Of a stretch of 64,000 bases of DNA, positions 8,635-17,298 are shown in pieces. The DNA is from Streptomyces sp. 549 (GTDB lineage Bacteria > Actinomycetota > Actinomycetes > Streptomycetales > Streptomycetaceae). A program made the position numbers and the translations under genes. The stretch is from positions 310,001 through 374,000 of the forward strand of contig NZ_JASKMT010000001.1 of assembly GCF_030124175.1 (NCBI RefSeq), given 5' to 3'. Each line of letters begins with the position of its first letter. Positions within the stretch are counted from its first letter, which is position 1. Under the pieces are notes generated by a model. It worked only from the letters and a program-made list of their open reading frames with translations, made no database searches and was not told the origin of the DNA.

Positions 8635-10002
8635 GTGAGAGTGTCCGTCGTGCTGTTCACCTCCGATCTGCGGGTGCACGACCATCCGCCGCTGCGGGCC
8701 GCACTGTCCGAGGCGGAGGCGGTGGTCCCGCTGTTCGTCCTGGATACGGGCGTGCACGCCGCCGGCTTCGACGCACCGAACCGCCGCGCGTTCCTCGCAG
8801 ACTCGCTCGCCGACCTCGACGCCGGGCTGCGCGAGCGCGGTGGCCGGCTCGTGGTGCGTTCGGGTGAGCCGTCCGCGCAGGTCGCCGCCGTGGTACGGGA
8901 GACCGGCGCGACGCGGGTGCACCTCGCGGCCGGGGTCAGCGGCCACGCCCAGCGGCGTGAGGAGCGGCTGCGGTCGGCGCTGTCCGGCACGGGCTGCGAG
9001 CTGCGGGTGCACGACGCGGTGGTGACGGCACTGCCTCCGGGGGCCGTCACCCCGCCCGGCAACGACCACTTCGCGGTGTTCACGCCGTACTTCCGCCGAT
9101 GGGCCGGGGCCGGTGTGCGCGAGCCGCTGGCGGCCCCGGCGAGGGTGGCCGTGCCGGACGTGGAGTCCGGGCCGCTGCCGTCCCGGGACGTGCCCGGCGC
9201 CTCCCCGGCGGTGGCGCCCGGCGGGGAGACGGCGGGCCGGGAGCGGGCGCGCCGCTGGCTGGCCGACGGCGTCGGCGCCTACGAGGACCGGCACGACGAC
9301 CTGCCGGGGGACGCGACCTCGCGGCTCTCGCCGTTCCTGCACTTCGGCTGCCTGTCGCCGGTCGAACTGGTGCACCGGGCGCAGCAGGCGGGTGGTGCGG
9401 GCCCGCAGGCGTTCGTGCGGCAGCTGGCGTGGCGGGACTTCCACCACCAGGTGCTGGCCGCCCGGCCCCACGCCTCGGCCGAGGACTACCGCACCCGGCA
9501 CGACCGGTGGCGGTCTGAGGACGACGCCAAGGACGAGGTCCGGGCGTGGCGGGAGGGCATGACCGGCTATCCGGTGGTCGACGCGGCGATGCGGCAGCTG
9601 AAGCACGAGGGCTGGATGCACAACCGCGGCAGGCTGCTCACGGCGGGCTTCCTGACCAAGACCCTGTACGTCGACTGGCGGGTGGGCGCCCGGCACTTCC
9701 TGCGCTGGCTGGTCGACGGGGACATCGCCAACAACCAGCTGAACTGGCAGTGGATGGCGGGTACGGGCACCGACACCCGCCCCAACCGGGTGCTCAACCC
9801 GGTGGCGCAGGCCCGCCGCTTCGACCCGGACGGTGCCTACGTCCGCCGTTGGGTGCCGGAGCTGGCCGACCTGCCGGGCGGGTCGATCCACGAGCCGTGG
9901 AAGCTGACCGGCCCCGATCGGGAGACGCTGGACTACCCAGCCCCGATCGTGTCCCTCACCGACGGGCTGGCCCGGTTCAAGCAGGCCCGCGGCATCGACT
10001 GA
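8635..10002 (+). CDS. phr: Deoxyribodipyrimidine photolyase / cryptochrome family
   Basis: 455 aa. The enzyme repairs UV-induced pyrimidine dimers using FADH- and light. The N-terminal Rossmann-like antenna domain (about 1-130) is followed by the helical FAD domain, with SRLSPFLHFGCLSP, LAWRDFHHQ, GYPVVDAAMRQLKHEGWMHNR and NNQLNWQWMAG, all conserved FAD/DNA-contact blocks. The start is GTG at 8635; a GTG two codons on is also possible. It follows rskA by 77 bases in the same direction with no clear terminator between, so it may belong to the SigK-controlled unit. A palindromic terminator follows at 10013-10034. Confidence 0.93.
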   Translation: MRVSVVLFTSDLRVHDHPPLRAALSEAEAVVPLFVLDTGVHAAGFDAPNRRAFLADSLADLDAGLRERGGRLVVRSGEPSAQVAAVVRETGATRVHLAAGVSGHAQRREERLRSALSGTGCELRVHDAVVTALPPGAVTPPGNDHFAVFTPYFRRWAGAGVREPLAAPARVAVPDVESGPLPSRDVPGASPAVAPGGETAGRERARRWLADGVGAYEDRHDDLPGDATSRLSPFLHFGCLSPVELVHRAQQAGGAGPQAFVRQLAWRDFHHQVLAARPHASAEDYRTRHDRWRSEDDAKDEVRAWREGMTGYPVVDAAMRQLKHEGWMHNRGRLLTAGFLTKTLYVDWRVGARHFLRWLVDGDIANNQLNWQWMAGTGTDTRPNRVLNPVAQARRFDPDGAYVRRWVPELADLPGGSIHEPWKLTGPDRETLDYPAPIVSLTDGLARFKQARGID

Positions 10003-10012
10003 GCGGGGCCGG

Positions 10013-10034
10013 CGGGTGCCGGGCCCGGCACCCG
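10013..10034. terminator. Bidirectional terminator between convergent genes
   Basis: A perfect 22-base palindrome (11-bp arms, CGGGTGCCGGG and its complement) sits between the photolyase stop and the acyltransferase stop on the other strand. Confidence 0.65.
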
Positions 10035-10065
10035 TCCCGGTGCGGCTGCTCCTGCTCCCCCGCGG

Positions 10066-10644
10066 TCAGCGGCCGGCGAGCGCGACCTCGCGGCGTAGGA
10101 ACGCCAGCCTGGCCCGCTTGCCCTCCAGGTCGATCTCCGGGCCGAGTTCGAAGCCGGTGCGCACCAGGCGGTCCAGCGCCTTGGTGTTGCGCGCGTCGGG
10201 CTCGGCGACGATACGCAGCCGACCCGGTTCCGACAGCACCCAGGCGACGAACTCGCCCAGCAGCACGGCGGTGTAGCCGGGCTGCGGCTCACCGTCGGCG
10301 GGGCCGATCATCAGGTGCACGCCGAAGTCGCCGGGCTGCACGTCGTAGCACTCCCCCACCGGGTCGGCCTCGGGCTCGTAGGTCTGGAACAGCGCCGCCG
10401 GCGTGCCGTCCCGCTGGACCAGGTAGGCGTGGTGGGTGGTGAGCGAGTCCAGGTAGGAGTAGATCTCCCGGACCCGGTCGAGGTCCGCCTCACCCATGCC
10501 CCAGAAGCGGGCCCGGTCCTGCCCCACCCAGCGGTGGATGACCGCGGCGTCGGCGTCCGGGTCGACGGGCACGATGCTCACCGTCCCGAACCCCTCGACG
10601 TGGTTGCGGTACACGGCTGCCCGGGTGGTCGGCTCAGTCGTCAT
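10066..10644 (-). CDS. Siderophore-type GNAT acyltransferase (IucB/AlcB-like)
   Basis: 192 aa. The block VIHRWVGQDRARFWGM is the signature of the siderophore N6-lysine/N5-ornithine acyltransferase branch of GNAT, and GVHLMIGP with the following ALDRLVRTGFE supplies the acetyl-CoA part. Such enzymes acylate an N-hydroxylated diamine during siderophore assembly. Its start (ATG 10644) overlaps the end of the acylase-family gene by 11 bases, so the two are co-transcribed from the iron-box promoter at 12727. No NRPS or NIS synthetase is in the window, so it must serve a siderophore pathway encoded elsewhere. Confidence 0.8.
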   Translation of the reverse strand: MTTEPTTRAAVYRNHVEGFGTVSIVPVDPDADAAVIHRWVGQDRARFWGMGEADLDRVREIYSYLDSLTTHHAYLVQRDGTPAALFQTYEPEADPVGECYDVQPGDFGVHLMIGPADGEPQPGYTAVLLGEFVAWVLSEPGRLRIVAEPDARNTKALDRLVRTGFELGPEIDLEGKRARLAFLRREVALAGR

Positions 10645-12709
10645 GCTTCTCCTTGGTGAGGTGCTGCCAGTCGGTGCACACGGGGACGAGTTCGCCCCGC
10701 AGCCACAGCGGCAGCTGGTCGCGGTGGTGGGGGTGGCCGGGAACGCCGGAGGCGCCGAGCGGGACGATCCAGCGGCTGTCGTCCCGCCGGGCGAGGTCCC
10801 ACACGAAGCGGGCGGCGGGACCGCGGGCACTGCGGTGGGTGTAACCGGGCACGCTCGACGTGGACAGCACGCAGTCCAGGTCGCCGCCGAGACCGGGCCA
10901 CCGCTCACCCGCTTCGCCCGGCTCGCCGTCCGGTCCGGGCGGCAGCGCCTGCCAGGGCGCCAGCCGGTGCACCTCGCCCCACGGCTCGAAGTCCCCTTCC
11001 CTGGCGGCCACTTCCTCGACGGCGGCCCGGACGGTGTCGAGCCGGTCGATGTTGGGCAGCTGGTCCGTGGTGAGCAGGTTCTCCAGGGCGAAGGCCACCC
11101 TCGGCCCCAGCGCCAGCCACGGCTGGAAGACACCGGGCCGGTCCACGGGCCCGGCCAGCGGTGCCAGCGACGGTTCGGCCGCGAACCGACGCACCACGGC
11201 GGCCCGCAGCTCGGCGTAGGCGGTGGCGTCGGTGCTGGCGGCGTCCATCCGCCGGTCCCAGGCCAGCAGCCGCTCCCGCAGGGCCGCGCCGGGCGGGCTC
11301 AGCCGGGAGAGTCGGTCGAGCAGGTTGAGCAGCGGGCGGGCCGAGGCGAGCTGGGTGTCGGTGTGCACGGCGGCGACGGACTCGGCCGTCCACACCGTGG
11401 ACCGCTCCAGGAGTTCCCGGATGCGGGTGGCTCGGTGCGGCGGTGCGAACTCCACGCCCAGCGGCGCGGCCAGGCCGCGCTGGTTGGCCATCACCGCGAC
11501 GCCGCGGACGGCCTCCCTGGGCATCTGGCCGTGCCATCCGCGCCAGGCGTGCCCGTCCTCCCAGGCGTCGACCACCCGCAGCTGGTTGTCGCGGGAGCGC
11601 ACGGGCACCCGCCCGGCGACCCGGTGCAGCAGGCCGCCCCGGGTGTCGGCGGCCTGCACCACGTTGACGGGCTCCACCCACTGGTCCACGGCCCGGTCCA
11701 CGTCGTCGACGGTCGTGGCGCGCAGCAGCGCGGGCAGGGTGCCGAAGCCGAGGTCGTGCCTTACGCGCGGCGGGCAGCGAAGGCTGATGGCCTCCGCGTC
11801 CTCGGGGCCGCCGATGACGACCGGCCCGCGGTCGGTCTCCACCAGGTCCACGGTGACCGCGTCCGCGCCGGCCACGTCGATGGTCTCGGTGCGGTGCGAG
11901 GCGGGACGCCAGCCGTCGGGCCCGAGCGCCTCCAGTCGGTCGCCGCGGCGGCGCAGCCGCTCACGGTAGAGGTCCTGGTAGTCGGCCATCGCGTTGGTGA
12001 TCGCCCAGGCGACGTGGCCGGTGTGGCCGAAGTGGGCGATGCCGGGCACTCCGGGCACCGCCAGGCCGACGACGTCGAACTCCGGGCAGGCGAGGTGGAC
12101 CTGCTGGTAGACACCGGGGTCCTCGATGAAGCGGTGCGGGTCGCCGGCGAGCAGCGGGGCGCCGGTGGCGGTGCGCTCCCCGGTGACCAGCCAGCCGTTG
12201 CTGCCGGTCGTGCCGGGGCCGTCGGTGGCGAACAGCTCGACGGCGTCGGGGCCCAGGCGCCTGACCACCTCCTCCCGCCACAGCTTGGTGGGGAAGCCGG
12301 CGAACAGCAGGTGCGTGGCGAGCCACACACCCAGCGGCGTCCACGGCTGCCAGGTGCCGGGCGTCAGCGCGGTGGCGGCGAACTCCGGCGCGGCGGCGGC
12401 GCCCTCGGGCAGGCCCGCGTTGACGCCGTCGGTGTAGGCGGTGACCCAGTCGCGGGTCTCCTCGTCGAGGCTGCGGAAGCACCGCCGGGCGGTGTCCTCC
12501 AGGCGGGACTGCCGGGCGAGCCGGTCCCAGCCGACCGCCTCGGGTCCCAGGAAGGCGGCCGTCGTGCCCTGTGCCCGGTGGCGTTCGACCTCCAGCTGCC
12601 ACGCCCGGTCGACGGCGGCGTTGTGCCCCTGGGCGTAGGCCAGTTCACGCGCGCTGCCGGCACGCAGGTGGGGAATCCCCCAGGCGTCTCTGTGGACCTC
12701 GATGCTCAC
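10634..12709 (-). CDS. Penicillin acylase family protein
   Basis: 691 aa from the GTG at 12709, which begins with HRDAWGIPHLRA close behind, the conserved N-terminus of the family. The self-cleavage site is in TTGSNGWLV: the serine after TTG becomes the N-terminal nucleophile of the beta chain. NANQ-like MANQRG and the later HRSARGPAARFVWDL block are also conserved. There is no signal peptide, so unlike PvdQ or PGA it looks cytoplasmic. These Ntn hydrolases cut amide bonds of acylated compounds. An iron box 18 bases upstream and an operon with a siderophore acyltransferase suggest deacylation of a siderophore or its precursor. Confidence 0.85.
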   Translation of the reverse strand: MSIEVHRDAWGIPHLRAGSARELAYAQGHNAAVDRAWQLEVERHRAQGTTAAFLGPEAVGWDRLARQSRLEDTARRCFRSLDEETRDWVTAYTDGVNAGLPEGAAAAPEFAATALTPGTWQPWTPLGVWLATHLLFAGFPTKLWREEVVRRLGPDAVELFATDGPGTTGSNGWLVTGERTATGAPLLAGDPHRFIEDPGVYQQVHLACPEFDVVGLAVPGVPGIAHFGHTGHVAWAITNAMADYQDLYRERLRRRGDRLEALGPDGWRPASHRTETIDVAGADAVTVDLVETDRGPVVIGGPEDAEAISLRCPPRVRHDLGFGTLPALLRATTVDDVDRAVDQWVEPVNVVQAADTRGGLLHRVAGRVPVRSRDNQLRVVDAWEDGHAWRGWHGQMPREAVRGVAVMANQRGLAAPLGVEFAPPHRATRIRELLERSTVWTAESVAAVHTDTQLASARPLLNLLDRLSRLSPPGAALRERLLAWDRRMDAASTDATAYAELRAAVVRRFAAEPSLAPLAGPVDRPGVFQPWLALGPRVAFALENLLTTDQLPNIDRLDTVRAAVEEVAAREGDFEPWGEVHRLAPWQALPPGPDGEPGEAGERWPGLGGDLDCVLSTSSVPGYTHRSARGPAARFVWDLARRDDSRWIVPLGASGVPGHPHHRDQLPLWLRGELVPVCTDWQHLTKEKHDD

Positions 12710-12726
12710 ACGTCCCCCGCAGATCT

Positions 12727-12746
12727 TTAGGTTAGGCTGCCCTAAC
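12727..12746. promoter_or_regulatory. Iron box (DtxR/IdeR/DmdR operator) between divergent genes
   Basis: TTAGGTTAGGCTGCCCTAAC matches the actinobacterial iron-repressor consensus at nearly every position, with a perfect TTAGG/CCTAA inner palindrome at 12732-12745. It is 18 bases from the acylase-family GTG and 67 bases from the siderophore-interacting-protein ATG. One operator can therefore repress both directions when Fe2+ is plentiful. Confidence 0.9.
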
Positions 12747-12812
12747 TTATGGAATTCGGACGCCGGGCGCAACGTGACCGGGGCGGATCCACCGACGAGG
12801 GGAGAGCGGCGC

Positions 12813-13535
12813 ATGGGTCACGGCTGGGAGGGCGTGGTACTCAAACTACTGCGCGGCAAGGACTTCGTGTGCACGGTGACCAGGAACGAGGATGTCGGCG
12901 AGCGGTACCGGCGGCTGCGCCTGACCGACGGCGGCATGCTGGCGGCGACCGGCACGCACCCCACGATGTGGGTGCGGCTGTGGTTCGACAACGCGGGCCG
13001 GCCGCACCAGCGCGCGTACACCCTGGTGGACCCCGACCCCTCGGACGGCACCTTCGGGCTGGAGTTCGCCCTGCACGAGGGCTGCGCCAGCGACTGGGCG
13101 CGCACGGCGAAGCCCGGCGACACCATCGAGGCGACCGTGCAGGGCACGGGCTTCACGGTGCCCTCCCCTACGCCCTCCCGGCTCTGCGTGGTGGGTGACG
13201 CGGCATCGCTCCCGGCCGTCAACTCTCTGCTCGACGCCACGCCCGCCGTCCCGGCCACGGTCTGGCTGGAGGCCTCGCACCCGGCCGACGAGAAGCTGCC
13301 ACTGCGGTCCGACCCGGCACGGCACGAGGTCCGGTGGGTGCCGCGCCGCGACGGCGGTGCGCACCTGGTGTCGCAGTTCCGAGCGGCCCTGGCCGACGAC
13401 CCGTCCGGTACGGACGGCACCTACTTCTGGATCGCCTGCGACACCGCCACCACCCGGACACTGGCGTCGCACCTGCGCAAGGAGGCGGCCGTACCCAAGG
13501 ACCGGGTGCACGCCCTGGGTTACTGGCGGCCCTGA
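12813..13535 (+). CDS. Siderophore-interacting FAD-dependent ferric reductase (SIP family)
   Basis: 240 aa. An N-terminal FAD-binding domain contains the flavin motif RAYTLVDPD (R-x-Y-T type, about 70-78) and is followed by a NAD(P)H-binding-like domain with VVGDAASLPAV near residue 128 and the C-terminal GYWRP. SIPs reduce imported ferric siderophores in the cytoplasm and release iron. ATG at 12813 has GAGGGGAGAG upstream. Expression is predicted to be iron-repressed from 12727. Confidence 0.9.
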   Translation: MGHGWEGVVLKLLRGKDFVCTVTRNEDVGERYRRLRLTDGGMLAATGTHPTMWVRLWFDNAGRPHQRAYTLVDPDPSDGTFGLEFALHEGCASDWARTAKPGDTIEATVQGTGFTVPSPTPSRLCVVGDAASLPAVNSLLDATPAVPATVWLEASHPADEKLPLRSDPARHEVRWVPRRDGGAHLVSQFRAALADDPSGTDGTYFWIACDTATTRTLASHLRKEAAVPKDRVHALGYWRP

Positions 13536-13724
13536 GGGCCCCGGCACGGTTCGCCCACCCGTTTTCCGGGCGCACCGCGCGACGGCGCACGCGCATACGA
13601 AACCTGGGGCGGGTATTCGGAGCGGATCGGCGTGCGGATTGGTGGGCGCCGTACATTTCGTTGATTCCCACGGGGATTTAATTCTTCCGGGTGAAGGAGC
13701 AATCCGCCGAACAGTCAGCGACGA

Positions 13725-15341
13725 ATGGGGGGTGTGACAGCAAAGAAAGCACCCACGAAGCCGAGGTCCTGGCCGGTGGCCTGCGCCGCCGCGCTGAGCG
13801 GCCTGCTCGCCGGGTTCGCCTCTCTGGCCGTCGCCGAACTCGTCTCCGCGGCGGTGCGCCCCGAGTCCGGCCCGGTCACCGCGGTCGGCGGGGCGGTCAT
13901 CGACCGGACCCCCTCCGGGGTGAAGGACTGGGCCGTGCAGACCTTCGGCAGCGCCGACAAGGTGGTGCTGCTGGGCGGCATCCTGGTGCTCCTGGCCCTG
14001 TTCGGCATCGCCCTGGGCCTGCTGGCCCTGCGGTACCGGCGGGCGGCCTCCGCGGGCGTGCTGGTGTTCGGCGTGGTCGGCGCGGTGGCTGCCGCGGGCC
14101 GGCCGGACGGAAGCGCGACCGACGCGATCCCCTCGGTGGTCGGCGCCATGGCTGGCGCCGCGGTCCTGTACCTCCTTGCCGGGCGCCTGACCGCGGGCTC
14201 CGCCGCCGAGGAGACCGGGGGACCCAAGGACAGGCAGCGGACGGCAGCCGGTTTCGACCGGCGCGGCTTCGTGGCCGCCGCCGCTGCCACCGCGGCTGCC
14301 TCGGCGGGCGCAGGCGTACTGGGTCGGCGCCTGAACGCGTCCAGCGGGGCCGAGGCAGCCGCTTCCCGCTCCGGCATCGTGCTCCCCCGGCCCGCCTCAC
14401 CCGCCGGCGCGGTGCCCGCCGGGGCGGACCTCAAAATCGACGGGCTCAGCCCGTTCACCACCCCCAACTCCGACTTCTACCGGGTGGACACCGCACTGGT
14501 CGTGCCGAAGGTGGACGCCACCACCTGGAAGCTGCGCATCCACGGCCGCGGTGTGCGGCGCGAGCTGGAGCTGACCTACGACGACCTGCTGCGCCGCGAC
14601 CTGGTCGAGCGGGACATCACGCTCACCTGCGTCTCCAACGAGGTCGGCGGCCCCTACGTGGGCAACGCCCGCTGGATCGGCGTGCCGCTGGCGGACCTGC
14701 TGCGTGAGGCGGGCGTGCGGGCGCCGTCCGCCGGCGGCCCGGCCGACCAGCTGGTGGCCCGATCGGTGGAGGGCATGACCTTCGGTTCACCCGTGGAAAC
14801 GGTGCTGGACGGCAGGGACGCGCTGCTCGCCTTGGGTATGAACGGCGAGCCGCTCCCCTTCCGCAACGGATTTCCGGTACGCATGGTCGTGCCCGGTCTG
14901 TACGGATACGTCTCTGCCTGCAAATGGCTCACGGAGTTGGAACTGACCACGTTCGACGACTACGACGTGTACTGGGTCAAGCGGAACTGGGCCCGTGAGG
15001 CCCCCGTCAAGACCCAGTCGCGCATCGACACCCCCAAGCCCTTCGCCACCCCCTCCCCCGGGACCGTGCGGGTCGCCGGGGTGGCATGGGCCCAGCACCG
15101 CGGCGTCGACCGGGTCGAGGTCCGCGTCGACGACGGGCCCTGGCGGGCCGCCGAGCTCGCCGCTGAGCACTCCGCCGACACCTGGCGGCAGTGGGTCTGG
15201 GACTGGCCGGCCACCTCCGGGCGGCACCGGCTGGAGGTCCGCGCCACTGACGGCAAGGGCCGCACACAGACCGCAGAGCGCGTCGGGACCATCCCCGACG
15301 GTGCGACCGGGTGGCACTCGGTGGTGGTCAACGTGGCCTGA
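13725..15341 (+). CDS. Membrane-anchored molybdenum oxidoreductase (sulfite oxidase/YedY fold)
   Basis: 538 aa. Hydrophobic segments at about 17-45, 79-102, 110-124 and 136-153 are followed by a Tat-like segment FDRRGFVAAAA (Arg179-Arg180) with its own membrane helix (about 181-200). The remainder is a sulfite-oxidase-type Mo domain with Cys302 (LTCVSNEVGG) as the predicted Mo ligand, then a C-terminal dimerisation (Ig-like) domain. Multi-spanning proteins whose last helix is inserted by Tat after Sec inserts the first ones are known in Streptomyces (Rieske protein and a Mo protein). The catalytic domain should face outside. The fasciclin lipoprotein gene follows by 80 bases. Start ATG 13725; GTG 13734 is an alternative. 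Confidence 0.88.
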   Translation: MGGVTAKKAPTKPRSWPVACAAALSGLLAGFASLAVAELVSAAVRPESGPVTAVGGAVIDRTPSGVKDWAVQTFGSADKVVLLGGILVLLALFGIALGLLALRYRRAASAGVLVFGVVGAVAAAGRPDGSATDAIPSVVGAMAGAAVLYLLAGRLTAGSAAEETGGPKDRQRTAAGFDRRGFVAAAAATAAASAGAGVLGRRLNASSGAEAAASRSGIVLPRPASPAGAVPAGADLKIDGLSPFTTPNSDFYRVDTALVVPKVDATTWKLRIHGRGVRRELELTYDDLLRRDLVERDITLTCVSNEVGGPYVGNARWIGVPLADLLREAGVRAPSAGGPADQLVARSVEGMTFGSPVETVLDGRDALLALGMNGEPLPFRNGFPVRMVVPGLYGYVSACKWLTELELTTFDDYDVYWVKRNWAREAPVKTQSRIDTPKPFATPSPGTVRVAGVAWAQHRGVDRVEVRVDDGPWRAAELAAEHSADTWRQWVWDWPATSGRHRLEVRATDGKGRTQTAERVGTIPDGATGWHSVVVNVA

Positions 15342-15378
15342 CACGCCGACTCCCCCACCGTCCGTCCCACCGATCCGC

Positions 15379-15399
15379 GGGGCTCCGCAGCGGAGCCCC
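15379..15399 (+). terminator. Hairpin between the Mo oxidoreductase and fasciclin genes
   Basis: GGGGCTCC and GGAGCCCC (8 bp, extendable to 10) enclose GCAGC, ending 23 bases before the fasciclin ATG. It could lower read-through or protect the downstream mRNA. Confidence 0.4.
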
Positions 15400-15421
15400 C
15401 ACCCCACCCAGGAGAAGAACC

Positions 15422-16075
15422 ATGAACGCCCACCGCATCCGCCGCAGCATCGTCGCCATCGCCGCCGCCGCCGTGCTGCCGCTGGCCGTCACCGCCTGCT
15501 CGTCGGACAGCTCCGACACCGCCGCCACCGAGGCGACCGCCCCGGTCAACAACGAGCAGGACACGACGCCCGAGCCCACCGAGGACGCCACCCAGGCCGA
15601 CGCGCCGTTCGGCACCGCCTGTGCCGACGTACCCGAGGAGGGCGACGGCAGCTTCGACGGCATGGCGGAGGACCCGGTCGCCACCGCCGCCTCCAACAAC
15701 CCCGAGCTGTCCACCCTGGTCGACGCCGTGGATCAGGCCGACCTGGTCGACACGCTGAACAACTCCGAGGACATCACCGTCTTCGCGCCGACCAACGACG
15801 CCTTCGACAAGCTGCCCGAGGACGACCTGAAGGCGCTGCTGGCGGACAAGGACGAGCTGACCAAGGTCCTCACCTACCACGTGGTGGGTGAGCGCCTGGC
15901 GCCGTCCGACCTGGAGGACGGCGAGTTCGAGACCCTGGAGACGAGCAAGCTCACCACCTCCGGCTCCGACGAGGAGTACCAGGTCAACGACGAGTCCAAC
16001 ATCGTCTGCGGCAACGTGCAGACCTCGAACGCCACCGTCTACATCGTCGACACCGTGCTGATGCCGAAGTCCTGA
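15422..16075 (+). CDS. Fasciclin-domain lipoprotein
   Basis: 217 aa. It has a lipoprotein signal peptide with lipobox LAVTAC (Cys about 25), then a Ser/Thr/Glu-rich linker and a single FAS1 domain (VFAPTNDAFDKLP near 120, LTYHVVGERL, and the closing NATVYIVDTVLMP). FAS1 domains mediate adhesion or protein-protein contact outside the cell. Being next to an exported Mo oxidoreductase suggests that the two act together at the cell surface, as these gene pairs recur in actinomycetes. AGGAG precedes the ATG at 15422. Confidence 0.9.
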   Translation: MNAHRIRRSIVAIAAAAVLPLAVTACSSDSSDTAATEATAPVNNEQDTTPEPTEDATQADAPFGTACADVPEEGDGSFDGMAEDPVATAASNNPELSTLVDAVDQADLVDTLNNSEDITVFAPTNDAFDKLPEDDLKALLADKDELTKVLTYHVVGERLAPSDLEDGEFETLETSKLTTSGSDEEYQVNDESNIVCGNVQTSNATVYIVDTVLMPKS

Positions 16076-16088
16076 CCCCGTCCGCCGA

Positions 16089-16122
16089 GGCACCGCACCC
16101 GGCACTTCCCCGGTGCGGTGCT
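16089..16122 (+). terminator. Terminator after fasciclin gene
   Basis: GGCACCGCACC (16089-16099) pairs with GGTGCGGTGC from 16112, giving a stem of at least 10 bp, followed by TTC. Confidence 0.75.
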
Positions 16123-16226
16123 TCGGCATGTCGCCTCCGTGTCAGCGGCATGTCGGGAAGAAGTCCCGGCGAAGGCCGGGTGAAAGGTGTATTGCTCAGC
16201 CGCGCACGGCGCCGTAATTTCGCTGC

Positions 16227-17186
16227 ATGGAATTGGAGTTGCGGCATCTGAAGGTCATCCGGGCAATCGACGAGGCGGGCAGCCTCACCCGGGCGGCCAC
16301 TTCGCTGGGGCTTGCCCAGTCCGCGCTCAGCGCCCAGCTCAAGAGGATCGAACGTGTACTGGGCGGCACTCTCTTCGTACGGGACCGGGGCGGCGCCCGG
16401 CCCACCCCGCTCGGCGAACTGGTCCTGGACCGGGCCAGGGTGCTGCTGCCGGCGATGCGGCAGCTCCAGGAGGACGCCCAGCGCTTCTCCCAGACCTGGG
16501 GCGAGGGTCTGCGGTTCCGCATCGGCGGCACCCACGGCCCGCTGCTGGGCGCGCTGGTGGACCGCATATCGGAGCTCCACCCGGAGGCGCCGCTGAGCAC
16601 CGTCACGTCCTGGTCGGTGTCGGAGATATGCGACCTCGTCCTCACCGGACGGCTGGACTTCGCCCTCATCGGCGTGTGCGGCGAGAGTTCACCGCCGGCC
16701 GCCGACCAACTGGCCTGGCAGCCGGTGGGGCGCGACCCGGTGTTCGTGATGCTCTCCGAGCGCCACCCGCACGCCGGCGACGGCGAGCTGGAGCTGAGCA
16801 AGCTGGCGGAGGAGCGCTGGGCGAACGCACCGGGCGACGGCTGCTTCGGGGACTGCTTCACCGCCGCCTGCAGCCGGGCCGGGTTCACCCCGCTGAGCGT
16901 CTTCGAGACCGACACCGCCTCCTGTGTGCACCTGGTGCAGGTGGGACGGGCGGTGGGACTGTGCCGGGCCACCTTCCCGCCGACCCCGGGCATCGTCACC
17001 ATGCCGCTCACCGGTACGCCGCTCAGCTGGCGCCACCTCGTGGGGCACCACCCGGGCTCGTCGGCCGCCGGCGGGGCCCCCACGGTCGCCCTGCACTCGC
17101 GGCAGGTCCACGGGGAGGCGGCCCGGCGCAATCCCCGGTACGTGCGCTGGCTGGAGGCGAACGCGCGGTACGGGACAGCCGGCTGA
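16227..17186 (+). CDS. LysR family transcriptional regulator
   Basis: 319 aa. The N-terminal winged helix-turn-helix (LRHLKVIRAIDEAGSLTRAATSLGLAQSALS) is followed by the usual linker helix and a type-2 periplasmic-binding-like effector domain (about 95-300). Start ATG 16227. It stands 112 bases upstream of the secreted protease gene in the same direction. LysR proteins more often sit divergently from their target, so control of the protease is possible but not shown. The window has no divergent target; the upstream neighbour ends in a terminator. Confidence 0.9.
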   Translation: MELELRHLKVIRAIDEAGSLTRAATSLGLAQSALSAQLKRIERVLGGTLFVRDRGGARPTPLGELVLDRARVLLPAMRQLQEDAQRFSQTWGEGLRFRIGGTHGPLLGALVDRISELHPEAPLSTVTSWSVSEICDLVLTGRLDFALIGVCGESSPPAADQLAWQPVGRDPVFVMLSERHPHAGDGELELSKLAEERWANAPGDGCFGDCFTAACSRAGFTPLSVFETDTASCVHLVQVGRAVGLCRATFPPTPGIVTMPLTGTPLSWRHLVGHHPGSSAAGGAPTVALHSRQVHGEAARRNPRYVRWLEANARYGTAG

Positions 17187-17298
17187 CTGTCCGGTATCCG
17201 GTTCCATCACACCGCGAGAGGGGTGAACTGGCAGGTACACGCCATCGCTCGGAGTGGCTAGGTTGTGGCCTGCACCCCCGACACTGAGGAGAACCCCC

